A DNA stretch of 64,000 nt, taken from Neckera pumila (Eukaryota > Streptophyta > Bryopsida > Hypnales > Neckeraceae). The position numbers and the translations under genes were made by a program. This document shows positions 1-11,722 of the stretch, one piece after another. The first letter of the stretch is position 1. Each line of letters starts with the position of its first letter. Under the pieces are notes generated by a model. The model was not told where the DNA came from, did not search any database, and saw nothing but the letters and a program-made list of their open reading frames with translations. The DNA is taken from contig OZ018409.1 of the NCBI GenBank assembly GCA_963969595.1, positions 2,110,501 to 2,174,500 of the forward strand, written 5' to 3'.

Positions 1-70
1 CTGAGTTTGTTGGATATTTTCTAAATCGCTCTATTGTATATCTGATTTGTGGTTGGTGGTTTCCTTTCAG

Positions 71-3000
71 TAGTCCTGAATATCCCGTATTCAGACCCCG
101 TGCACACTCGATGCTTAGTGGGAGTCGGCTACATACAGGAAATACTTCAAGGTAAGTCTAGTTTGGCAGTTTTGTCGACCATGAGATGTTCTTGCCTCAT
201 CTAAAATGTCATAAATCAATGAAATACAGAGTGGTGGAAATTTGTGACAATATCGGTAGTCGATCTGTGGGTTTTCATAACGTATCGAATGTTTCTACTC
301 TAATTCTTGATTTAAAGTGTGGTGAGATGTATTTGAATCATAGGATTTAGGAGACTGGCTTCATTTTATTTTTCGTCGTCTTTTTTATTACTATTATACA
401 ACTAAGGTAGCACCTGTTAGGCATTTCCAACAATACGAAGACCTTGATTTAGTTTGTGTGAGTTTGTGTGTTTAGTAAGCTGCTTTTGGTCTGGAACTAA
501 TGGAGGACAAATTCTTATCCTTTAAATCAGTAGCAAGCCCAAATTTGGAAGGCGCCCTTTTTATCTGAACCTCTTTATTGGGCATCGGAGAATTTAAATC
601 CTGGTCTTATAGGAAGATATTTGACGTGCAGCCCAGATGGGTCGCCGCAGCATCCCAGCATGGTTGATGATACCTCTTCTATGGTCAGGAGGAGGTTAGC
701 CTGTTCATTGAGTACCAGAGCAGGAGAGATTGAAAGATATTTGTCTTACAAACAATTCATGTAGGACGTCCCTCAGATGCAGGGTTTGTATTGTATTGTG
801 GTCAGGGTGGCTCACATCAATGGACTCATGCTTGCATTTTTCTGGTGTGTACTGTCAATGACTAGGATAGACAATTGCGTCTTTGACAGAGTATGATACT
901 TGTCGCAGGCGGGAAAGGGCTTTGTCTGTTGATATAAGGCACGAGGCAAGGGGGATGGACTTCCTTCAGTATATGGGAGATTCCTCACTGTCAAAGTTGG
1001 TACCTTGAGCACCTCTGCATTTCTTTGTTTGGTTTTTATGAATATGTCGAACTATGTCCATCCTGGATTGGACTGATGCTCGTTCATAGATTATAGTAGC
1101 AAGTAGGGGCCTTTACAATTTACCAGCTTTTTCCATGAAATGATCTTTGTGTTCAAACGCTGTGGCCGTTGGTTGATTTGAAATCTCGTCTCATCATAGA
1201 AATCCTTATTTGCAGGCTGAATCACAGTCCACATGCGGAAATGCGAAAGGCCAGGATTCGGAGAGTTCCTCCTGAGATCAGCGACGAGGTTGTCAGGTGG
1301 CATCTTTACCTTGGTTCCATATGTAGATCCAGTGAGGCATGTTCCTAAACTGGTTGTCCGATTATAGACTCGGATCAATTCAATTTTGGCAAATATGTAT
1401 GTTGCTCGCATTTTCGAGACTTCTGCACCTAACTTCTTTTTTATAGCTGTTTAATGCGTGGTTCGTATAATTTTATAGAAGAGTGTAATGACTGAATTAT
1501 GGCTATGCCTCTGCATTCTCAGGGCAGTAAGAGCTATGAATGAAGCTCTCAAGAAAGAGAGGTTTCGAACAAAAGGACAGGAGTCTGCGGCTGATGGTCA
1601 CATTCTAAATTCCAGCCAAGGAAGTAGAGTGGTGTGCAGCTCTCATACTCTTAATCGTGCTACAGTTATTTCCTACTTCACGTTCATCTCTTTTGAAAAT
1701 CTTGTTTATATATTGTGTTGTATTCGACTTAGTTCGCATTTTTCTTGTTTATCAACTACGTAAAGCTTTGCATTCTCATGTTTCTCTTTTCATATTGAGA
1801 AGGGCTAATCAGTCCTGTCCTTTCTCTTTCTTCAGGCTTCTGGAAGGTCTCAGGACTCCAGTATCACAGATGCCGATGCTAATCAGGGACATGGTGAAGG
1901 AGTTTCTGGTTCGAGCAATCACGACTTCATTGTGGCTGGCAATCATGGATCTGATGCTCAGACATCCAAATTGGCCACGAAAAGCAGCGACGAGTTTAAT
2001 TCAAGAGGGTCATCTGGTGTAATATCAGACACGAATAGTGCAACAACTTCCTGGGCTCTGTCGATGCAGTCGCCTTCTCTACCAACCCAGCCTTTGATGC
2101 CCTTTTCCGAATGGGATATTGAATTCTCAGAGCTTCGAATTGGTGTTCGTGTTGGAATTGGTTGGTATTTCTAGCATTTGATCTCGTTCGTGTTGCAATC
2201 TTTGTTGGTTAAATTATTTGACTAAACTGTCTTTTCTTGAATTGTCGCTGTCTTTTCAAATCCGCTATTTCTACTGTAACTTTGATTTTGGTTGATACTG
2301 CTAAGTGAATACATGGTGTTTGGCGTCAGTTATTCTTTCTGAGGTGTTTGATGTGAATCGTGCAGGATCATTTGGAGAAGTATTTCGTGGGATCTGGAGA
2401 GGCACAGAAGTAGCTATTAAGTTGATGCTTGAACAAGATCTTACTGTTGAGAATATGCAAGACTTCTGCAACGAGATTTCTCTATTGAGGTTGGTGTTAC
2501 TTCAAGAAATAAATAGTCTTGCAGCCTGGTTCTGAGCATTGTTGTTCGTTTCCATTGCTTAGTGGCAGTGACAATGTTGATCGTGTTGACTGAGCAATAT
2601 CTCTTGGTGTGTTTTCTTGCAGCCGATTGAGGCATCCAAATGGTATGGCCCACCTCATGTGATTTGACCTATGACTTAAGATTTTTCTAGCTTCTTGTAA
2701 GTGAATTTTCTGTACTACGATGGTGCTGTTTGGGACAGAATGAAGTAGCCTTCAAATTTCTGTTTCAGTCCTCATTGGAAACGTATATTTTGCAGTGATC
2801 CTGTTTCTAGGAGCATGCACGAAGCCACCGCATCTTTCTATGGTGACCGAGTATATGCATACGGGCTCGCTTTACCGTTTAATTCACTCAAGTGAGCAAG
2901 GGAAAAGACTAAGCTGGCGTCGTCGTTTGAAGATGCTTCGTGATATCTGCAGGTGTTGCCTCTTAACTGGCTTTAAGCAGTAGGAGTTAGCGGTTTGTTT

Positions 3001-4012
3001 AAAAGTTGACGTGGGTGCCGAGTCACAGATCCCTTACTGCACGGTTCTTCTTTGATTCCAAGTATACATGTTTTCGCCAGAAATAGTGTTCACGAGCTAC
3101 CATGAAGCCCAGTGGAAGGGGTCTTGAGTTGGCAAGAAACTTGTCGGTCTAGTTATGAGTTGTAATGTATGGTTTTAGTGTTTAATTTTGAGATGGGGAC
3201 CTGGATATGATTCTGGTGGTTTCAGGGGTATGATGTGTGTGCAACGGATGAAAATTGTTCATCGTGATCTGAAGAGTGCTAATTGCTTGGTGGACAAGCA
3301 TTGGTGTGTCAAGATTTGCGACTTTGGCTTGTCCCGAATCCGCACAGGCTCCACTTACTGCGATGACACTGCAGTAGGAACCCCCGAGTGGACAGCACCA
3401 GAGCTTTTGCGAAATGAGCCGGTCACCGATAAGTGCGATGTCTTCAGCTTAGGGGTCATAATGTGGGAACTCTCTACCTTGAGACGGCCCTGGGAAGGGG
3501 TCAAGCCATTGGAAGTAAGTTAGCCTCTTCGGTTGAGCTGCTTGTGTCAGCTAGCAGTGGCAATCTATTCTGTATTCTTTGCTAGTTGCACCTTCCATTC
3601 TCTTTTGAGCACTTATTGGCTTCTCTTTTGAGCACTTCAGCTTCCTGCGTCTGTTCTCTAGAAACTTGATCGCTCCAGAAATGTCCTGATTTGAATTACC
3701 TACAGAAACTGAATGAGAGGCCTGGCTGGTTCTTGGTTGATACAGGTCGTGAATGCCGTGGCTCATAATCAGGCTCGTTTGGAGATACCAGACGGTCTCA
3801 TCGGGAAACTCATTGCTGGTAAGTTGAAGTTCTAAGTTCAACCCATAACTTGAGTTGAGGTGAATGGGTACACGTTTCTCGATAATGTGGGAGCTGACTT
3901 TTTTTCTGCGGTGTTCCATTTTACAGATTGCTGGGAGGAAGTTCCAGAGGCTCGCCCCAGCTATGAAGAGATCCTTACAAGACTTCATGAATGTGAGTTT
4001 CTTCAAGGCTGA
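71..4012 (+). CDS. Raf-like serine/threonine protein kinase (plant MAPKKK type), 5'-partial, multi-exon
   Basis: Phosphorylates Ser/Thr residues of protein substrates as a cytosolic plant Raf-type MAPKKK (family knowledge). Exons supported by GT-AG sites and continuous phase: 1216-1296, 1523-1628, 1836-2160, 2366-2489, 2623-2642, 2796-2952, 3226-3514, 3746-3818, 3927-4012. Less certain upstream exons lie at 71-151 (SPEYPVFRPRAHSMLSG) and from 632 (SPDGSPQHPSMVDD). Kinase motifs in order: glycine loop GIGSFGEVFRG across the 2160/2366 junction, VAIK with its lysine at 2419-2421, ACTKPP, HRDLKSAN at 3260-3283, DFG at 3320-3328, GTPEW at 3377-3391, and a closing CWEEVPEARPSYEEIL. TGA stop at 4010-4012. 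The linker just before the kinase domain (PFSEWDIEFSEL) is typical of a plant Raf subgroup. All catalytic residues are present. The N-terminus lies outside the window; exact subgroup is not resolved. Confidence 0.9.
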
Positions 4013-5108
4013 AAACCGAGTGAAGAAATCGCACTTGTAATCTAGCTGGAGGCTGCTACATACAGGATCGTGAAGGTGCTTCCTCTGCTGCAACATTTTT
4101 GCATCCGTTGGTAGGTTTGGTCGCCTTGCAAGGCAGGTGTGCCTGTCGGATCAGTTTCTCACACGAGAGTTTCTCACCTTGTATCATAGATCGAGCTAGT
4201 CCAACATTCTTATATTCTAGTTCATGGTTGTGGTTGGGAGTGGAAATTACTACCTGTTCTCCCTCCACATGAAGCATTGCTTGAGAGGACTGTTCTTGAA
4301 ATGTGCAATGATCACATCCCTAGTGTACACTATACCGGTCTATCCCTATCAGAGCTAATAGGATCTCTACGGCCTTGTCGAGATGTTCAAGTCTATGGAA
4401 TCCGATACAGATGTCTTTTCCTTGTCAGCCTTTTGTGGTCTGGCTTTCATTGTCTACCACATGGTCAGTTATTAGTATCGTGCAGTCTAATATGGAATGA
4501 TTGGCATACAAGTTCTCTTTATTACTCGTGATGGGTACATAGGTCATAGTTTCTTGAAGTATTAGTAAGCCCGATAAAGCCAAGGCTGTTTCTCCTATCT
4601 AGTCCAGGTAATTGTACTTCAAACGAGGTTGAATATGAATGGGGCAGGTCAGTATAGTTTTGTCCACTGCTTCGATCCGCTATTCCTCTGTGTACTATTA
4701 TTATCGTCTGCAACTCTGCATTCTGGGACATTTTGTACATTTTTAATGTACTTTAGTTACAGCATATGCCTGATGTTTCGATAACCTGAAAGATGCCATG
4801 TGTGTGGCCGATAACTATTTCGACAGAGTGTGGAGTAATGGGCGTTGTTTTATAAATTGCATCTCCACTGGGGCGTGCCATACTGCCCTGTCAAATGGTT
4901 TGGCATGCCCAGGGAGTTGTAAGCGTCCCACCAGTAGCAGCCTTTGTCATTTTTCAATGCAGGTCACTTGAAATTGTCGTCCGCACAATCTATCTTCTAT
5001 CGTCTCGCACGTTTGACTTCTAGCAGACTAGCACGGTATCGACGAAAAGAGCTCTCAAGCAAAAAAAAAGTTCTGCTATTCATGGCCCCACGCAAATGAG
5101 GGAACTCC
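4013..5108. other. 3' flank of the kinase gene, no gene seen
   Basis: The likely 3' UTR and intergenic DNA after the kinase stop codon. Open frames here are short and lack splice signals or recognisable motifs. A poly-A run lies near 5060. I see nothing else to annotate. Confidence 0.5.
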
Positions 5109-5193
5109 AAATTTACCCCCATGCTCGAACATGGCGTGCCTCTTAATTGTTAGGTGTAAATTCACCTCCATGTTGGAGCATGGCGTGCCTCTT
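5109..5193. repeat. Imperfect direct repeat, 49-bp period
   Basis: The segment starting AAATTTACCCCCATGCTCG (5109) recurs at 5158 as AAATTCACCTCCATGTTGG, both ending CATGGCGTGCCTCTT. It is a diverged local duplication of unknown meaning. Confidence 0.7.
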
Positions 5194-5238
5194 CATTTCT
5201 ACGCCTTGGGGACTAGGTCTTGTTGCATCTCTAGTCCA

Positions 5239-5393
5239 TTTTTGGTGGGGGTCCGGAAATTGGGTTGGGCCTCTGTGACGATTGCCATATACCACATGAG
5301 GTTTGATAAGCTCATTTTTTGGTGGGGGCCTGGAAATTAGGTTGGGCCTCTGTGACGATTGTCATATGCCACATGAGCTTTGACGAGCTCATT
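5239..5393. repeat. Tandem duplication, 77-bp period
   Basis: Two adjacent units share GGTGGGGG, GGTTGGGCCTCTGTGACGAT and CACATGAG in the same order; GGTGGGG begins at 5244 and again at 5321. A short open frame spanning it reflects the repeat, not a gene. Confidence 0.75.
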
Positions 5394-5709
5394 TTCTTGT
5401 GCACCGCTGGAGATGCTTTAAATCCCTATATTGAAGAACATCGTTTTCTAAAAGGATGGGCATAGTACAAAGAGTTGTAATTGTAAAGTCACATAGAATC
5501 ACCTTTTTCTCACAAGCGGATTAGGATCCAACACTAGGGCACGTGCACCCGGAAAATGTGACACCTGCATTTAGACCTAAAAGTGACTAAAATGCTAAAA
5601 CCTAGATATTGATGATACATGATGTATAGTACACAGTCAAACAAAAGACCCTAGGAGAATTTACAGACAAACAATATTTTGATATTTTTATGCTTATTCA
5701 TGTAGTGTC

Positions 5710-5885
5710 TTAACCCCTGAAGTTCCATGACTATGTTTTCACCCAAAACATTCAAAAATTGCTATATTTTATACAAGTACCAAATTTTTAAAAAATAACT
5801 TTTTTGACACATGTAACCATAGGATCTTATAGTAAACTAGTTTTAGAAGATGTGGAAAAATTTTCAGAATTTTTCACCATGCGGA
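5710..5885. mobile_element. Truncated TTAA-flanked (piggyBac-like) MITE, one end only
   Basis: Begins TTAACCCCTGAAGTTCCATG and continues with AACCATAGGATCTTATA and ATGTGGAAAAATTTTCAGAA. These match, in inverted orientation, the right part of the complete element at 27357-28284. Similarity fades at about 5885, exactly where the strictosidine-synthase-like coding sequence begins. The other terminus is missing, so this is a broken copy abutting the gene. Confidence 0.7.
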
Positions 5886-8884
5886 TTAGAAGACCAGTTT
5901 TTCTACGTCTCCATTGCCGATGGGTGGGTGAAGAAACTGGGGCTGAAGGATGGGCAGGTGGAGGATTGGAAGTTCGTGGGGGGAAGGCCGCTGGGACTGG
6001 CGGTGGGGAGGGACGGGGAGGTCATCGTCTGCAAAGCGGACCAAGGCTTGCTCAAGGTGAGAGCATTGCTTTCACCCTTCACCCATTTAAGAGCTGGAAA
6101 TTAATTTCGGAGAGGTTAAACTTCTTGATATTTTTCAGTAAATTTTTCTTGAAAGACAAATCGAATCGTCAACTAATTAACTCACGTTGTTTCATAATTT
6201 CTGGAGTTTTGTGGAGTTAGTTACGAAGTTTTGAAGTTGAAACGTAGTGGTCACTAAAAGCGTCCACCTCCTGAAATGTACACTATTTGTATATTGCTGA
6301 TGCAATGAATAGTTAAATGTACAAATAGTGTACATTTGAAGAGGTGGATGCTTTTGGAGCATGAGCACTTTATGGACTTCCTACCTTAGTAAGTACCCTA
6401 GGAAGATGAATGATTTTCAAGGAACAAAGAATTCACATATACATCTTAGAATCTAACAGTTTGGGTTTGACTATTTAGGTGATAGGGGTAGGTTGCTTCT
6501 TCCTAGGATTCATGCAATCATTGCGCCCTACACTAATAACACGACCTTGTACTAAATCTAGATTGTGCGGATTTAGGAGATACATTTATACACTCACTTG
6601 AAATTATCAACAGAATTGCAAGGGGTTGTGCACCATTCAAACCCTTGCATGAATTAACTTGTATGTACAAATAAACTATTTATCATAGGCTCATCAATTT
6701 GGTCACAAAGGAAGGTTGTCTTTTATATCCTTAAGGCTTGAGTTTTTTTAAAACAAAATCTAGGTGTGCTATAATGTATGACTTGCTTGCCTTTGGGGAA
6801 GGTTTGAGTAAAGGAGTAGATGTTGAACATGAATTTTAGATAGTATCTATATGGTCAAATTTGAAAAAAGAGTTGTAGGTCTTTGTACAATCTATTTAGG
6901 AGTATTTAGATTCAAAAATTCACCAAACAATATAATTTCTATTTTATGGACTTTGGAGCATTTAGGGATTACTACCCTAATTGTTATTACAAATTTTGCT
7001 TATTATTATTATTATTATTATTCACATTATTCAATAATAAGTGACGGGTTATTATGAGCCACTTAGGCTTGTACTTAAGTTGTTGAACATGTACCAAATC
7101 ATTATGTAGCCAACTCCCAAATCTCCTACCTAGAAGGCAATATATTCTTCCTCTTCCTTTTTACTCTTGGAACAATCAACCTCTCTAATTAATGTTATGC
7201 TTATATCTTCATACAAATAGTTGTATTGTACTCCTTTTCATCAAATTGGTCATAATGAAGCTTGTTTCTTGAAGATTCAAGCATTGTTTCAGAATGGATG
7301 GAAACTTATTTGGACAATACATCACCCCAAAGTGATTTGAATGAATCATCACATCAGTGGTTAATGTATGAATTAGAGGTTGTTCGATACACTTAAAGTA
7401 GGGGCATAATATGATTCTTCTTTGTGTAGAGTAATGTTTCCTTGAATTCTAAATCTCTTTCTTTGGCGGATTAGTTTTGACCCTTACGAAATTGAAGTAG
7501 TCTCTTCATTTGAAAAGTACAATTCATTAGGAGAGAGTTTGATAGAACAAAGGCTTTCATCATTTGATGGAAGTTGCAATGTGGAACCTCCCTTTAACCT
7601 TTAAAACTTGCCTTACCAACCCACTTTGTAGGTATATAGATTCAACAGTCCAAAATGGAGTGCATTGTTTCTTTACTTCAATATGCCTATAACGTTTGGT
7701 TGTTAAAATGGCAAGGTTCGAAACTCTCTCGAAACTCTCTTGAAATCAGTGGCTCAGTGGGAAGCAGAGGCCCCAATTCTTATTGTAAATCTCTTTCCTA
7801 GTTGGAGATTGCAAAATCCAGTCTCCAATTCCCCTCCACCTGCCAAAAAATCAGAACTAGACATCTCTGACGCCTCCCTCCCTCATGATTTTATCCACCT
7901 AGTATTTGATTATGATGGCCATAACATTCTTCAGAACCCAAGAATCCAAATTGTCAATTGTTCAGGTGAAGTTCGCATTCTGGATCTGCTATCATAGATG
8001 GACTGTATGGAAGTACGAGAGAGTGCTCGATAAAATTCAAGATCAGAAAAATTCACGTTAAGAAAGTCAACCAACCTTGGACGAGGCATTATAGAATGCG
8101 ATGCATAAGTTTTTAGTTTTCAATGTAAAGGGTGCAAGCTTACAAGGACTGAAGATGATCCACTGCGTCTAAACTCTCACTCCGCTTGCAGGTCACCGAG
8201 GAGGGTGTGGAGGTGCTTGCCACCGAAGTGGATGGCACCAAGATCCTCCTAATCGATGGGGTAGCTGTTGCTAAAGACGGACTAATCTACTTCACAGATG
8301 CCAGCACGAAGTTTACGTTTGAGACCTTCATGTATGACCACTTGGAAGGCCGGCCCAACGGACGCATCCTCGTCTACAACCCTGTGGACAAATCAACCAA
8401 AGTGTTAGTCAAGGACTTGTACTTCCCCAACGGCATCGCCCTTTCCAAAGGCGAAGAGTTTCTCATCTTTGCAGAGACCACAACAGCCTGGTTAAGCAAG
8501 TACTATCTCAAGGGCGAGAAGAAGGGAACCAAGGAAATCATAAATGAAAAGCTTCCAGGATTCCCTGACAATGTCCACTACAACTACGACAAGGGCATTC
8601 TCTACGTCGGCATTGTTGCTCAGCGGGATGCCGCAGTTGATCTTTTGTGGAAAGTGCCATTTTTGAAGAAGGTGTTCGCCTTGTTTCCGTCGATTCAAAC
8701 CACTCTGGATGCGTCAGGGAGGATGGCCAGGGTGTTGGCTGTCGACGAGAATGGCAAACCGCTCAAGACGTATCAGGATCCTACAGGAAAAGTTGTAGGT
8801 TTCGTTACAGCAGCAGTTGAGGTAGATGGGTACCTCTACGTTGGTGGACTGAGAGATGAATTTATTGCCCGTATTCCAGTGTAG
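5886..8884 (+). CDS. Strictosidine synthase-like / APMAP-like six-bladed beta-propeller protein, 5'-truncated
   Basis: Exon A (about 5886-6056) encodes FFYVSIADGWVKKLGL and VGGRPLGLAVGRDGE, then donor GTGAGA; exon B (8192-8884) follows acceptor CTTGCAG in phase and ends TAG. Together about 289 residues. Family features visible: ADGWVKK, RPLGLA, IYFTDAS, GRILVYNP, LYFPNGIALS, FAETTTAWL, LPGFPDNVHYN and the C-terminal GGLRDEFIARIPV. Relatives are usually about 370-400 residues with an N-terminal signal or membrane segment and act in the ER/vacuolar system as hydrolase-like or ligand-binding propellers; true strictosidine synthase activity should not be assumed. The N-terminal blade and signal segment are absent here, and a MITE fragment directly abuts exon A. 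Exon B is intact with no stops, so decay is recent or a start lies elsewhere. It could be a 5'-truncated pseudogene. Confidence 0.8.
6252..6359. repeat. Inverted repeat / foldback in the intron
   Basis: Arms of about 38 bp (6254-6291 and 6321-6358) pair with about four mismatches and share the core AAATGTACACTATTTGT, separated by a loop of about 30 bp. It sits in the 2.1-kb intron of the strictosidine-synthase-like gene. It may be a tiny foldback MITE or a hairpin-forming transcript segment. Confidence 0.8.
6360..8185. other. Remainder of the 2.1-kb intron, AT-rich
   Basis: No coding exon is supported. It holds a short (TTA)n microsatellite at about 7000-7022 and otherwise unique-looking AT-rich sequence. 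Open frames such as 7740-7997 lack recognisable motifs. Confidence 0.5.
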
Positions 8885-9132
8885 CTCACCAGTCATAACA
8901 GTCGAGCCAAGTTCTCACCCTTTTGCCTATGTTAATTTGCACCATGTAATGAAGGAGTTTTCCGACGCCGAATTCAGCGGTTCAACGTGTATTCAAGGTT
9001 TAAGCTTCTGAATGGTGAAAGTGTGGGGGGAGAGCCCTCAACCCCCTGATGCAAAAGGAACCGTTCCAAGACTACTAAAGAGTGTTGTTAATCTAGTAAA
9101 TCATCAAAGAACCTCCAAAAAGAGAGATTTAC

Positions 9133-9274
9133 CTCCACTGTCTCATTTTGATGTATAAAATACTTCCGATATCGTGGCTTCCTCCAATCCTTCGAGAATT
9201 GACTCTCCCAGTCGCATAATAATCTTTCCAGATCGACTTGAGTGTCAAGCCACCGGTTGGCACACACACCATAC
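9133..9274 (-). pseudogene. Orphan exon with good splice sites, gene not recognised
   Basis: On the - strand a 142-nt open segment starts after acceptor CTTCCACAG and ends at donor GTAAATC. It encodes YGVCANRWLDTQVDLERLL and KPRYRKYFIHQNETVE, a composition typical of real coding sequence. I found no flanking exons of the same gene on either side; the neighbour upstream on this strand is the end of BIG. It is most simply a captured or left-over exon. Its family is unknown to me. Confidence 0.4.
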
Positions 9275-9518
9275 CTGTGGAAGAGTACGCAGAAGAAAAT
9301 GGGAGAAAGTAGCACAACTTGCTGAAAATGAATCATTGTATTGCAGCAATGTCTACAAATACCACTTCGACACCTCACTACAAGCCGTCGATTATAGAAG
9401 TTCTCCCCACCTAGCTACACCCTAACTCTGCCTCCAAAATCATCTAAAAGCTTACACTCCTAAACAAATTTTCTTATCTAACACGAACTAAACTGGCAGC
9501 TACAAATATCCTTACAAA

Positions 9519-10105
9519 TTACGCTTGCAAAAGGATGGGGCCAATCCAATTGCTAAACATGTCACTCAATGCCAACTGCACCTCCCCGGAACCATGTTCA
9601 CAGCTGATCAATCCTGCCAGCAGCGGGAAGAACCGCACCAAGTACTGCTCAAATGATGCATCCTTCAGACCACTAACAGCCTGGAGTGTTGCAACTACTA
9701 GAGGGGCACGCGACACTAACTCTCGCCTCCTCGCGGATCCAAGAGGAACCACCCACCGTGGCTTCTGAATGGATTCATCTGAGGACGTAGAGATGGAGAT
9801 GTATAACCGTAAAACTTCTTCACAAAGCTCAACCAGTCTTGTTTCCACCTCCACATCCTTGGCTAAGCTGGGTTTATCCATAGGCAAGTGCTGCAACATG
9901 GCAAGATAAGCTTGATATGCTTCACTCTCTAGACGTAGCAATGGTGGATCTGCATAAGTCGGAGCTCTTGAAGTTGCTGACGGAGCACGTGGTCACCGTT
10001 CACCGTGTGTGCATGGACTGCTACTGTGTGCAGAGTGTCTAGTAACCGCATTGTGTTAGAAGCAGAAAGCTGAGCTCCATGAGAGTTGTACATCTCTGTC
10101 ATTGC
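9519..10105 (-). pseudogene. C-terminal exon of a BIG-type ARF guanine-nucleotide exchange factor (SEC7 family), frameshifted fragment
   Basis: Intact BIG proteins activate ARF GTPases at the trans-Golgi/endosomes and are about 1,700-1,800 residues long; only the last roughly 195 codons are here. The exon begins after acceptor CACACCAG at 10105 with AMTEMYNSHGAQLSASNT, LLDTLHTVAVHAH and LRQQLQEL. The frame is then lost by an apparent one-base deletion near 9948-9951 and resumes as PPLLRLESEAYQAYLAML. The family's C-terminal signature follows: RAPLVVATLQAVSGL, FFPLLAGLISCEHGSGEVQ, ALSDMF, ending LLQA and TAA at 9519-9521. No upstream exon (SEC7, HDS domains) is found before 10.9 kb, where repeated DNA begins. 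A sequencing indel could explain the frameshift but not the missing exons. Confidence 0.8.
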
Positions 10106-10417
10106 CTGGTGTGACAGATCTCATAAAGTAAGAACAAGTCCCATGAACTGACACCTTTGAATACAAAACTACATATGGTGCAGAGTAGCTACTACAGAAA
10201 ACTCGTGCCCTATCAACAACGCGGTATATTCAGCACAAGACATTCATGGAAACTAAGGCATTGTGATGCCATGCAGCAGACCAATATTTACATCGACACT
10301 TCGGTCCTTAATCCTGCACGAGGTCGGAGGACCGATCAAGAACGCAGGCACTGATCTTTCTGAAGACGAAAGAGTTAGCTGACGCACATCTCAAAAGGAA
10401 AATCAACAGCATTTGCG

Positions 10418-10955
10418 CTTCACGTATACAAGAACGATTCAGGAGCTCTACTCCTGCACTTCCTAGCGGCTCCCTTGACACCAGTGTCTGCGCTCTCGGT
10501 GCATCAGAGATGAAATATCAATACTACTTCAGCAAATGACCAACCAAATAGCTAACCTCATTTGCAACAGGCTTGCAACAACTGAACAAGTGTTAGCCAT
10601 TAACTTCTAGTCAATTTGAATCAAATTAGCAAAGCTTAGAAAGACACACAGGGAATTCCTTGGATGCAACCATTCCAATTCCAAACAAAACACTCTCTCA
10701 TTAACAATTTAACGTCATGTATAAATAACTGTCCTAGCACATTCAATTACATAATTCACCATGCCCTCTTTAATCAAACTCACTAGATCCCAAACTAACG
10801 ACTAATCAAAGTTTGAATGTGTTCCAAGTGTGCTATAGTCAGCAATAGTGTAGGGAAAGAACCAGAATGACATTCTAGAGGTCAAAAGAAAGAGTGAGTG
10901 ATGGATTTTATTACAGTACCTTGTTTCTATGCTGAAGAGTGCTGTTGCAATTTAA
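10418..10955. repeat. Dispersed repeat unit between BIG fragment and SDR gene
   Basis: The stretch is closely repeated at 25757-26735. Shared blocks in order include CTACTCCTGCACTTC, TGAACAAGTGTTAGCCATTA, AAGCTTAGAAAGACACACAG, AAAGTTTGAATGTGTT and AGAATGACATTCTAGAGGTC. It overlaps the last few bases of the SDR coding region. No coding function is apparent. Confidence 0.85.
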
Positions 10956-11722
10956 CGAGCAGAAGTAATGCCGCCGTTAGAACGAATGACCTGCGCATTA
11001 ATCCAACTCCCCTCACTGCTCACCAGAAACAGAACAACATTAGCAATATCTTCAGGCTCTCCCAATCTCTCCAGCGGCGCCATCTTCTTAAACATTTCGA
11101 TCTGCGCCTCCGTCTTCCCATTGAAGAATAAATCCGTGGCCACAGGACCCGGGGAGACGCAGTTCGCCGTAATCTGCTTCCCCCGAAGCTCTTTCGCCAA
11201 GATTAGGGTAAAAGTCTCCACCGCGGCTTTACTTGAAGTATATGCGGCGTAGTTCGGCAGCAACATACCCACAACCGACGTAGTAATGTTGACGATCCTT
11301 CCGCCACTCGCAGGCGGAATCCGAGACGCTGCTTCTTTCGAAACAAGGAACGTACCTTTCGTGTTGACAGCGTATACCTTGTCCCATTCCTCTTCGGTCG
11401 TGTTGACGACGCTCGGATTGTGGTTGAGCGTCGTGCCTGCGCAGTTCACCACGATGTGAGGTGTCCCGAATGCGGCTTCGGATTGCTCGAACAGAGCTTT
11501 CACGTCGACCGCTTTGCTCACGTCCGCTTTGACAGCAATCGCCTTCGCTTTCGATCCTTTGATTAATGCGACGACTTCGTTCGCTTTCGCCTCGTTGCTG
11601 GCGTAATTCACAACCACGTTCGCGCCTTGCTTCCCGAGGAGAATGGAAATGTCGCGGCCGATGCCTTGAGACCCGCCCGTGACGATCGCCGTCTTCCCGG
11701 ACAAGCTCAACAGGCCTGCCAT
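10952..11722 (-). CDS. Short-chain dehydrogenase/reductase (SDR), NAD(P)-dependent carbonyl/aldehyde reductase-like
   Basis: Intact single-exon gene of 256 residues, a normal length for classical SDRs. Visible: Rossmann dinucleotide motif TGGSQGIG (15-22), ADVS (67-70), NCAG (93-96, a common variant of NNAG), the structural Asn in AVNTKG (N120), Ser in NITTSVVG (about 149), the catalytic YTSSK (Y161, K165), SPGPVATD (190-197), and a C-terminus of the INAQVIRSNGG type. The complete Ser-Tyr-Lys set indicates an active NAD(P)H-dependent oxidoreductase. By family it resembles the plant short-chain type dehydrogenases linked to aldehyde detoxification, but the substrate cannot be read from sequence. 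No targeting peptide is seen, so cytosolic location is likely. Start chosen at the first ATG, seven residues before the conserved GKTAIVTGG. Confidence 0.93.
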   Translation of the reverse strand: MAGLLSLSGKTAIVTGGSQGIGRDISILLGKQGANVVVNYASNEAKANEVVALIKGSKAKAIAVKADVSKAVDVKALFEQSEAAFGTPHIVVNCAGTTLNHNPSVVNTTEEEWDKVYAVNTKGTFLVSKEAASRIPPASGGRIVNITTSVVGMLLPNYAAYTSSKAAVETFTLILAKELRGKQITANCVSPGPVATDLFFNGKTEAQIEMFKKMAPLERLGEPEDIANVVLFLVSSEGSWINAQVIRSNGGITSAR

